A stretch of DNA of 5,472 nucleotides, from assembly GCA_016188625.1 (NCBI GenBank), contig JACPHL010000114.1:1-5472 (forward strand). The letters run 5' to 3'. The notes beneath the pieces were generated by a model, which was not told the DNA's origin, made no database searches, and was given only the letters and a program-made list of their open reading frames with translations. This DNA is from Candidatus Rokuibacteriota bacterium. Its GTDB lineage: Bacteria > Methylomirabilota > Methylomirabilia > Rokubacteriales > JACPHL01. Every line of letters starts with the position of its first letter. Positions within the stretch are counted from its first letter, which is position 1. Made by a program: the position numbers and the translations under genes. Shown here one piece after another: positions 1 to 4,775 of the stretch.

Positions 1-48
1 ACTCCAACCTTAGCAGAACCCCGTGCGGGCGGCAAGGGACAAGGGAGG

Positions 49-60
49 GTCCCCGGGGAC
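49..60. repeat. 12-bp perfect palindrome downstream of the HIT gene
   Basis: GTCCCCGGGGAC reads the same on both strands at 49-60. Just before it are two tandem copies of CAAGGGA (33-46), and GGGAC (36-40) can also pair with GTCCC (49-53). There is no loop in the palindrome itself and no T-run, so a terminator call is not justified. The rest of 1-118 holds nothing I recognise. Confidence 0.4.
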
Positions 61-118
61 GTGATGCCTCAGAAGCAGGTGTTACCGGAGAGTAGGTCGG
101 GGGATTGCGGTCGGCCGG

Positions 119-466
119 TCAGCGGCGCCCGACCTTCTCCTCCCGCCGGCCCGCCAGGAAGTGGAGGTGGAGGTGGTAGACGATCTGCCCGCCCTCGGGT
201 CCGCAGTGGAAGGTGAGCCGGTAGCCGCGCTCTGCCACGCCTTTCATCTCCCCGATCCGCCTGGCGGTCAGGATGAGCCGCCCTACCAGGGCGGCGTCGG
301 CCTCATCGAGGGCCATCACCGAGGGGATGTGGCGCTTGGGGATGATGAGGAGGTGAATGGGGGCCTTGGGGTAGATGTCGCGGAAGGCCAGGGTCTCGTC
401 GTCCTCGTACTCGACCTCGGCCGGGCTCTGGCGCGCCGCGATCCGGCAGAAGACGCAGTCAGGCAT
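119..466 (-). CDS. HIT (histidine triad) family protein, HinT-like
   Basis: This is a 115-residue protein, the usual length of a HinT-type histidine triad protein. Such enzymes hydrolyse or transfer nucleoside monophosphates (for example purine phosphoramidates) in the cytoplasm. The N-terminus has the C4-x-x-C7 pair, and a histidine in IPKRHI (H46) sits where this family's zinc-binding histidine often lies. The AFRDIYPKAP segment (27-36) and IPKRH (42-46) are typical of the nucleotide pocket. The signature YHLHLH (97-102) gives the triad H98, H100, H102, and H100 would be the nucleophile. One oddity is H87 in the segment TFHCGPEGGQ, where most HinT proteins have asparagine. The ATG is 13 bases after the stop of the PA2779-like gene; the sequence TGAGGG at that stop can act as a Shine-Dalgarno site, so the two are probably cotranscribed. 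The exact substrate cannot be read from sequence. Confidence 0.95.
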   Translation of the reverse strand: MPDCVFCRIAARQSPAEVEYEDDETLAFRDIYPKAPIHLLIIPKRHIPSVMALDEADAALVGRLILTARRIGEMKGVAERGYRLTFHCGPEGGQIVYHLHLHFLAGRREEKVGRR

Positions 467-479
467 CGCGGGTCCGCCC

Positions 480-824
480 TCAGATGAGGAGGGCGATCAA
501 CAGGATGATCAGGGCGAGGAGGATCGGGAGGATCGTGGGGTCATGGCCGGCCCCGGCCGCGATGCGCTCGGCCTCGACGGCGAGCTGGTGGCGCTCGGCG
601 GGGCTCAGGCGGACGACGCGGTCCCGGACCTCCTCTGGGCTCAGCCCCAGCCCGGCGAGGGTCTCCTGAACGATCTTCGTCTCGAGGAACGCCTCCAAAG
701 CCTGGAGGTCCGCCTCGGCCTGGATCCCTGTGACGGCGCGCGACGGCAATGGCGCCGCCAGTCCGGGGGTCGCGGAGACGAGGAGGATCCCCGCAAGCAC
801 GATCGCCACGCCACCGTTCCGCAT
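480..824 (-). CDS. PA2779-family small membrane protein
   Basis: This is a 114-residue protein of the PA2779 family, whose function is unknown. Residues 1-23 form a signal peptide or membrane anchor ending in ATPGLAA. A helical central domain (about 24-90) carries the family pattern: a leucine-rich segment around LEAFLETKIVQETLAGLGL, then SPEEVRDRVVRLSPAE, then a short linker ending AAGAG. The last about 20 residues (DPTILPILLALIILLIALLI) are one membrane helix, and the protein stops straight after it. The start was chosen at ATG 824 because a GGGAGGA site lies seven bases upstream and because it makes the signal sequence N-terminal. The frame stays open to ATG 968, but the extra 48 residues look like a different gene's beginning. 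The HIT gene follows 13 bases on. PA2779 genes are usually beside PA2778-like peptidase/TPR genes; none is visible here. A general membrane-protein label is the fallback. Confidence 0.8.
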   Translation of the reverse strand: MRNGGVAIVLAGILLVSATPGLAAPLPSRAVTGIQAEADLQALEAFLETKIVQETLAGLGLSPEEVRDRVVRLSPAERHQLAVEAERIAAGAGHDPTILPILLALIILLIALLI

Positions 825-900
825 GGGCCTGTCCTCCCGCACAGGATCGATCGGCTTCTTCTTACCACTTACCACGGGACCGAGCCCGCTGGCAAGGCCG

Positions 901-968
901 GCGTTCCGACAGCTCGACGGCTCGAAGGTGAACTCGTAGGGCTCGGCCTCGACGCGGAGCCTCGCCAT
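901..968 (-). pseudogene. Possible 5' remnant of a cysteine (isochorismatase-like) hydrolase gene
   Basis: A start codon (ATG 968-966) lies 15 bases after the carbamate kinase stop, with a GAGGAGG site immediately upstream, as expected for a translationally coupled gene. The first residues read MARLRVEAEPYEFTFEPSSC. From memory of the family, this resembles the N-terminal strand of cysteine hydrolases (biuret, ureidoacrylate or isochorismatase-like), which normally continues into an ALVVIDMQxDF motif. Here that motif is absent: after SSC the frame reads RNAGLASGLG with no resemblance, and it runs in frame into the PA2779-like gene. I infer that a hydrolase gene was lost by deletion and only its start survives. 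The 3' boundary near 901 is approximate. Alternatives are a chance leader peptide or an N-terminal extension of the PA2779-like protein. Confidence 0.45.
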
Positions 969-983
969 CGCCTCCTCGGGCGC

Positions 984-1952
984 TCAGTACAGGGGGAGCT
1001 GGACGGCGTCCCCCCGGACGACGACCGTGCCCGCCTCGCCGCGGAGCCCGGCCAGGGCGTCCTCCAGGGCGCAGACCGTCGCCTGCTGGCCGCCGTCGCG
1101 GACGAAGCGGTAGGCCGCCCGGACCTTGGGACCGATGCTCCCGACCGGGAACGGCTCGTGCACCAGGTGGTGCTCGAGCTCGGCGAGGGTGACGGCGCCG
1201 AGGAAGCGCTGGGTCGGCTTGCCGAAGTCGAGGGCCACGCCGGGGACGTCGGTGAGGATCAGGAGGATGGGGGCGCCGACCTCGAGCGCCAGGCGCGCGG
1301 CCGCCAGGTCTTTGTCCACGACCGCGTCCACCCCCTGGAGCCGGCCGTCCGGGCGGCGCAGCACCGGGACCCCGCCGCCCCCGCCGGCCACCACCACCGC
1401 GCCGGCGTCCAGCAGGGCCCGGATGACGTCGATCTCGACGATGCCGATCGGCTGCGGCGAGGGGACGAGCCGCCGCCACCCGCGGGCGTCGATCTCCGCC
1501 CAGGCCTCGCCCTTCTCCCGCATCCGCCGCTCGGCCACATCGCGGGACAAGAACGGGCCCACGGGCTTGGTCGGCAGCTCGAAGGCCGGATCGTCGGCGT
1601 CCACCAGCACCTGGGTGACCAGGCTCGTCACCGGACGCGAAAGCCCCAGGGCGCCCAGCTCGTTCCGGAGCGCCTGCTGGATCATGTAGCCGATCTGCCC
1701 CTGGGTCTCGGCCCCGCAGACGTCCAGGGGGACCGGAGGGACGAGGTGCGCGGCGGCCTCGTTCTGGATCAGGAGGTTGCCGACCTGGGGGCCGTTGCCG
1801 TGGGTGAAGATCGGTTGAAACCCCTCGGCGATGAGCCTGACGATCTGCCGGCAGGTGCGCCGGACGTTCTCGAACTGCTCCTCGTAGCTGGAGAGCTCCT
1901 TGGACCGGAGGATGGCGTTGCCGCCCAGCGCGACCACGATGCGAGGGTTCAT
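984..1952 (-). CDS. arcC: Carbamate kinase
   Basis: This 322-residue protein catalyses the reversible transfer of phosphate between carbamoyl phosphate and ADP, giving ATP, carbamate and then ammonia plus CO2. It acts in the cytoplasm, as the last step of arginine deiminase, agmatine or allantoin/oxamate-type catabolism. It is an amino-acid-kinase fold with VVALGGNAIL (6-15), THGNGPQVG (50-58), the conserved lysine in PTKPVGPF (K129), AGGGGGVPV (189-197), GVDAVVDKDLAA (207-218, K214), LTDVPG (233-238) and GSIGPKV (271-277). Length is close to the usual about 310. ATG 1952 starts directly on the nucleotide-binding strand; the frame stays open upstream through the tRNA but that part is not protein-like. 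A GAGGG site lies about ten bases upstream. No arcA, arcB or transcarbamylase gene is in the window. The leader ahead of it holds competing hairpins, and transcription may come from the tRNA promoter. Confidence 0.96.
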   Translation of the reverse strand: MNPRIVVALGGNAILRSKELSSYEEQFENVRRTCRQIVRLIAEGFQPIFTHGNGPQVGNLLIQNEAAAHLVPPVPLDVCGAETQGQIGYMIQQALRNELGALGLSRPVTSLVTQVLVDADDPAFELPTKPVGPFLSRDVAERRMREKGEAWAEIDARGWRRLVPSPQPIGIVEIDVIRALLDAGAVVVAGGGGGVPVLRRPDGRLQGVDAVVDKDLAAARLALEVGAPILLILTDVPGVALDFGKPTQRFLGAVTLAELEHHLVHEPFPVGSIGPKVRAAYRFVRDGGQQATVCALEDALAGLRGEAGTVVVRGDAVQLPLY

Positions 1953-1978
1953 GGACGCCGTTCCCTCGGGGGCAGCCG

Positions 1979-2040
1979 CCTCCGGCGCACTCGAAGAGCT
2001 CTCGGACGCCGGAGGGGGTGGCGCGGTGCCACCCCCTCCG
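1979..2040 (-). promoter_or_regulatory. Hairpin-rich leader between tRNA-Ala and carbamate kinase
   Basis: Positions 2010-2022 and 2028-2040 form a perfect 13-bp inverted repeat (CGGAGGGGGTGGC paired with its complement) with a five-base loop. It starts 17 bases past the tRNA 3' end in the direction of transcription. No T-run follows, so it is not a standard intrinsic terminator; it could still slow polymerase, block 3' exonucleases or assist tRNA 3' processing. The inner arm overlaps a second stem, 2007-2015 with 1979-1987 (9 bp, perfect), so the two stems exclude each other. The second stem ends nine bases before the putative Shine-Dalgarno site of the kinase gene. A regulatory role is inference. 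Confidence 0.45.
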
Positions 2041-2056
2041 AGCTGCCCTATTACGT

Positions 2057-2131
2057 TGGTGGAGGGTAAGGGATTTGAACCCTCGACCTCCGGAGTGCGA
2101 TTCCGGCGCTCTCCCGCTGAGCTAACCCCCC
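2057..2131 (-). tRNA. tRNA-Ala (anticodon CGC)
   Basis: The 75-base minus-strand sequence folds as a full cloverleaf: a 7-bp acceptor stem, D stem GCTC/GAGC, anticodon stem CCGGA/TCCGG with a seven-base loop ATCGCAC, a five-base variable loop, and T stem GAGGG/CCCTT with loop TTCAAAT. The anticodon CGC (complement of 2097-2099) reads the alanine codon GCG. The acceptor stem contains a G3-T70 pair, the wobble pair that marks alanine tRNAs, which independently supports the assignment. The CCA end is encoded in the DNA (ACCA, complement of 2057-2060). It sits alone, between the slipin gene and carbamate kinase, on the same strand as both. Confidence 0.97.
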
Positions 2132-2143
2132 AACAGGCCACTC

Positions 2144-2173
2144 ATTATAGCTGGCGCAGGCGCCGGACCGCAA
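2144..2173 (-). promoter_or_regulatory. Promoter of tRNA-Ala
   Basis: On the minus strand a perfect -10 box TATAAT (complement of 2144-2149) is preceded, after an 18-base spacer, by TTGCGG (complement of 2168-2173), a half match to the -35 consensus. Transcription would start about seven bases after the -10 box, near 2137, leaving a leader of only a few bases before the tRNA 5' end at 2131. That is typical for a dedicated tRNA promoter. It may also supply transcript to carbamate kinase, since no clear promoter is visible between the tRNA and that gene. Confidence 0.75.
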
Positions 2174-2206
2174 GGCGGGAGGGCCGAGAGCGACCGGACG
2201 ATCCTC

Positions 2207-2226
2207 CTCGCGCGGGCCACCGCGAG
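2207..2226 (-). terminator. Weak hairpin just after the slipin gene
   Basis: CTCGCG (2207-2212) and CGCGAG (2221-2226) form a 6-bp stem with an eight-base loop, beginning three bases past the slipin stop codon in the direction of transcription. It is GC-only apart from one pair and has no following T-run, so it is at best a Rho-assisted or weak end of the nfeD-slipin operon. It is the only candidate I see between the operon and the tRNA promoter. Confidence 0.2.
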
Positions 2227-2228
2227 CG

Positions 2229-3026
2229 TCAGGCCGTCCCCTGGGCCTGAGGGCTCGCGGGCGCGGGCGCCTTCGGGGTGAGCAGGCCCAGGAGGGGCCC
2301 GAAGATATCGAGCGGGATGGGGACGAAGGTCGTCGTGGCCCGGTCCGAGGCGATCTCGCGCATGGTCTGGAGGTAACGGAGCTGGACCGAGATCGGCTGG
2401 GAGGCCAGGACCCCCGCGGCCTGGGAGAGCCGTTCGGCCGCCTGGAACTCCCCCTCGGCGCCGATGATCTTGGCGCGCCGCTCCCGCTCCGCCGTGGCCT
2501 GGAGGGCGATGGCCCGGACCATGTCCTGCGGGAGGTCCACGTGCTTGACCTCCACCGTGCTCACCTTGATCCCCCAGGGGTCGGTGTGCTCGTCGATGAT
2601 CCGCTGGAGCTGCTGGTTGATCTTGTCGCGCGCGGAGAGGAGGTCGTCGAGGTCCACCTGCCCGAGGACGGAGCGGAGGGTGGTCTGGGCGATCTGGGAG
2701 GTGGCGTAGAGGAAGTCCTCCACCTCCACGATGGCCCGGCGGGGGTCGATCACCCGGAAGTAGATGACCGCGTTCACCTTGACCGAGACGTTGTCGCGGG
2801 TGATCACGTCCTGGGGCGCGACGTCCATGGTGACGGTCCGGAGGCTCACCCGGACCATCTTGTCCACCAGGGGGATCAGGAGGATGAGGCCGGGCCCCTT
2901 GGCCGCGATGAGGCGCCCGAGCCGGAAGATCACGCCGCGCTCGTACTCCCGCAGGATCTTGATGGCGGCGCTGAGGATGAACAGGACGACGACGATGACG
3001 GGCACGAGGCCCACGGCGAGATCCAT
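2229..3026 (-). CDS. Slipin (SPFH/stomatin-family membrane protein)
   Basis: This 265-residue protein belongs to the slipin branch of the SPFH family, which forms oligomeric scaffolds on the membrane and is commonly paired with NfeD. Residues 4-22 are a single N-terminal membrane anchor. Then comes the SPFH core: [12 protein letters not shown] (27-38), [13 protein letters not shown] (44-56), [18 protein letters not shown] (63-80), VNAVIYFRV (84-92) and the DPWGIKV segment (149-155). Residues 170-205 are charged and alanine-rich ([20 protein letters not shown]), the coiled-coil region used for assembly. A hydrophobic stretch, [16 protein letters not shown] (234-249), precedes a Pro/Ala tail; in archaeal slipins the partner protease cuts in a comparable region. 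GGAGG lies five bases before the ATG, and the nfeD stop codon overlaps this ribosome-binding region (nine bases between genes), so translation is probably coupled. Length is normal for the family. Confidence 0.95.
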   Translation of the reverse strand: MDLAVGLVPVIVVVLFILSAAIKILREYERGVIFRLGRLIAAKGPGLILLIPLVDKMVRVSLRTVTMDVAPQDVITRDNVSVKVNAVIYFRVIDPRRAIVEVEDFLYATSQIAQTTLRSVLGQVDLDDLLSARDKINQQLQRIIDEHTDPWGIKVSTVEVKHVDLPQDMVRAIALQATAERERRAKIIGAEGEFQAAERLSQAAGVLASQPISVQLRYLQTMREIASDRATTTFVPIPLDIFGPLLGLLTPKAPAPASPQAQGTA

Positions 3027-3035
3027 GCTCCCCTC

Positions 3036-4337
3036 CTACGGCCCTGCGGCCTTCTTGACCTTCAGGGTCAACCCCTCCCGGCCGACCACCTTGATCCGCT
3101 CCCCTTCCCCGATCGGCTCCCCCTCGGCCACCGCGCGCCAGAGCGCGCCGTCCACGAAGACCTGCCCCTCCGGGCCGAGGGCCGAGCGCGCGACCCCCAC
3201 CACCCCGATCAGCCCCTCCGAGCCCGTCGCCGGCCGGAGGAGCTGGGCCCGGACCCCGGCCGTCACCGCGAAGAGGAAGAGGCCCACCGTCGTCGCCACC
3301 ATCGGCAGGATGACCGCCCAGGAGATCCGGAGCCCCGCCCCGGCGGGGGTGGGGGCGTCGATGAGCATGATGGAGCCGAGGAGGAGGGAGATGACGCCCC
3401 CGATGGTGAGGACCCCGTGGCTGACGACCTTGATCTCGGCGATGAGGAGGACGATGCCGAACAGGATGAGGAGGAGACCCGCCCAGTTGAAGGGGAGGCT
3501 CTGCAGCGCGAAGAAGGCGAGGATCAGGGAGATCCCGCCGATGACGCCCGGGAGGATGACCCCGGGGTTGGCGAGCTCGAAGAAGAGGCCGAGCATCCCC
3601 AGCATCAGGAGGATGTAGGCGATGTTGGGATCCGTGATCAGGTTGAGGAAGCGGTCCCGCCAGCCGATCTCGATCCGCTGGACCGAGGCGTCCTTGGTGT
3701 GGAGGACCACGGGCCCCTTGACGGTCTTGACCGTCCGGCCGTCGGCCTTGACGAGGAGGTCGGAGACGTTCTCGGCCACGAAGTCCACGACGTTGAGCTT
3801 CACCGCCTCCCGCTCGGTGATCGCCACGCTCTTCCGCACCGCCTGCTCGGCCCACTCGGCGTTCCGGCCCCGCTCCCGCGCCACGGACTTGATGAAGGCG
3901 ACCGCGTCGTTGGTAATCTTCTCCAGGCTGGTCTTGTCGGCCTGCCCCTGGCCGATGGCGACCGGGTGGGCGGCCCCGATGTTGGTCGCGGGGGCCATGG
4001 CCGCCACGTGGGCCGCCATGGTGATGAAGACCCCGGCGGACGCGGCGCGGGCCCCGGTGGGCGAGACGTAGACGATGACCGGGACCTGGCTGTTGAGCAT
4101 CGCCTGGACGATGGAGCGCATGGAGCGCTCGAGCCCGCCGGGGGTATCGAGCTGGACGATGAGGGCCTGGGACCCCTGCCGCTGGACCTGGCCGATCGCC
4201 TGCTCGATCAACCGGTAGCTGACCGGGCTGATGACCCCCTCGATCTGGATCAGCGAGCCGGGCGCGGCTGCGCCGGCGGGGTGGCCCGCCGCCAGGAAGA
4301 GGATGGCGAGGAGCGCGATCGCGAAGCGCCGGCCCAC
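3036..4337 (-). CDS. Long-form NfeD membrane serine protease
   Basis: This is a 433-residue long-form NfeD protein. Residues 1-25 form a signal peptide (RRFAIALLAILFLAAGH, ending near AGAAA). Residues 28-205 are a ClpP-like protease domain with LIVQLDTPGG (59-68), the nucleophile serine in ARAASAGVFI (S100) and the lysine in SLEKITND (K140), matching the Ser-Lys dyad described for the archaeal 1510-N protease. Membrane helices follow at roughly 238-258, 262-279, 285-300, 308-327 and 342-363. The C-terminus (about 372-433) is the NfeD OB-fold domain (GLIGVVGVARSAL, GALWRAVAEG, IKVVGREGLTLKV). Start is GTG 4337 with GGAGG ten bases upstream; this makes the signal sequence N-terminal, whereas the open frame up to 4460 gives non-membrane, Cys/Arg-rich residues. 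The slipin gene follows nine bases later. The protease is expected to act on the outer face of the cytoplasmic membrane, probably on the slipin or its clients. Confidence 0.95.
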   Translation of the reverse strand: MGRRFAIALLAILFLAAGHPAGAAAPGSLIQIEGVISPVSYRLIEQAIGQVQRQGSQALIVQLDTPGGLERSMRSIVQAMLNSQVPVIVYVSPTGARAASAGVFITMAAHVAAMAPATNIGAAHPVAIGQGQADKTSLEKITNDAVAFIKSVARERGRNAEWAEQAVRKSVAITEREAVKLNVVDFVAENVSDLLVKADGRTVKTVKGPVVLHTKDASVQRIEIGWRDRFLNLITDPNIAYILLMLGMLGLFFELANPGVILPGVIGGISLILAFFALQSLPFNWAGLLLILFGIVLLIAEIKVVSHGVLTIGGVISLLLGSIMLIDAPTPAGAGLRISWAVILPMVATTVGLFLFAVTAGVRAQLLRPATGSEGLIGVVGVARSALGPEGQVFVDGALWRAVAEGEPIGEGERIKVVGREGLTLKVKKAAGP

Positions 4338-4373
4338 GGGTACAAAACCTCCAAAAAATCGGTGGTTGGCATC

Positions 4374-4401
4374 ACTATAGCACAACTGCCGGGCGGAGCA
4401 A
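4374..4401 (-). promoter_or_regulatory. Candidate promoter of the nfeD-slipin operon
   Basis: On the minus strand TATAGT (complement of 4374-4379; five of six matches to the -10 consensus) has an upstream TGC, making an extended -10 box. TTGCTC (complement of 4396-4401) lies 16 bases further upstream as a weak -35 box. The start of transcription would fall near 4367, leaving about 30 bases of leader that include a T-rich stretch, the GGAGG site and the GTG start. It is the most AT-rich patch in a very GC-rich spacer, which supports a promoter here. Confidence 0.55.
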
Positions 4402-4775
4402 GCCCCACGGAGGACCCCGCGCCTGCCGCAGAGCACAGACCGGGAATGTAGCCAAGTCAAACCTTGGGGAGTCTACCCCCCCGGCAGGCCCCGAAGCCGG
4501 ACGCTTCACCCGCTACGGCCTCACGGCCGTGCGGGGATCGCGCGCTAAAGAGCAACGGCGCCCAGGGGGAGGCGGCGGCCCCGAGCGGAACGTTAAGCGG
4601 AGCGACGCGGGTGCCCGCCGTGAGCGAGCCGGGTGGGGACGCCGGCTCGCGGGCTCAGAACGAAGAAGGAGGGGCCCCGCCCGGCGAGCCACTGGCGGGC
4701 GCGCCGCGGAGCGTGTGGAGCGAGGGGCTGACGCCTCACCGCTCGGGCGCCCGGGGCGCGGAGCCCCCCTCCGGG
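4402..4775. other. Gene-free, GC-rich spacer with many inverted repeats
   Basis: This is the distal part of the 438-base gap between the ureohydrolase stop and the nfeD start. I see no credible gene in it: the plus-strand open frame (4529-4840) is arginine/glycine-rich, low complexity, and overlaps the ureohydrolase. Structures seen include a 10-bp palindrome CACGGCCGTG (4522-4531), a 9-bp stem GCGAGCCGG/CCGGCTCGC (4624-4632 with 4642-4650) flanked by TGAGC/GCTCA, GGGGCCCC (4671-4678), a 10-bp palindrome CGGGCGCCCG (4744-4753) and a 5-bp stem just past the ureohydrolase stop. The words GAGCG and CGGAGCG recur at 4583, 4597, 4621, 4706 and 4717. Composition differs from the coding regions, which hints at a repeat-derived spacer, but this cannot be proved from one copy. 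Confidence 0.5.
4753..4767 (-). terminator. Possible terminator hairpin after the ureohydrolase
   Basis: On the minus strand GGGGC and GCCCC form a 5-bp all-GC stem with loop TCCGC, starting about eight bases past the TAA stop of the ureohydrolase. Flanking G and C runs allow alternative pairings, including GGAG/CTCC. No T-run follows, so intrinsic termination is doubtful; position is the main argument. Confidence 0.25.

Noticed and set aside
866-895. Possible promoter for the PA2779-like gene: TTGCCA (complement of 890-895), 18-base spacer, TAAGTG (complement of 866-871)
   Set aside because: The -35 box is good but the -10 box matches at only two positions, so it is not strong enough to list as a feature.
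375-2069. Long plus-strand open frame of 564 codons opposite carbamate kinase and the PA2779-like gene
   Set aside because: It is an antisense shadow caused by GC-rich codon bias: low-complexity Arg/Gly/Asp-rich composition, no recognisable domain, and it runs through the tRNA-carbamate kinase leader.
1953-2141. N-terminal extension of carbamate kinase from 2141
   Set aside because: It would translate the tRNA gene and the hairpin leader. Carbamate kinases begin at the nucleotide-binding strand, as does the protein from ATG 1952.
2122-3855. 577-codon minus-strand open frame overlapping slipin and nfeD in another frame
   Set aside because: Pro/Gly/Arg/His-rich composition typical of an off-frame reading in GC-rich DNA; the recognised slipin and NfeD frames occupy the same bases.
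2541-4451. 636-codon plus-strand open frame opposite nfeD and slipin
   Set aside because: The residues are a Glu/Asp/Gly/His-rich mirror of the minus-strand genes, with no domain, signal or ribosome-binding evidence. The minus-strand proteins fully explain the sequence.
4338-4460. N-terminal extension of NfeD from ATG 4460
   Set aside because: The extra 41 residues are Cys/Arg-rich without membrane or signal character, they cover the likely promoter, and a GGAGG site with GTG at 4337 gives a normal signal peptide.
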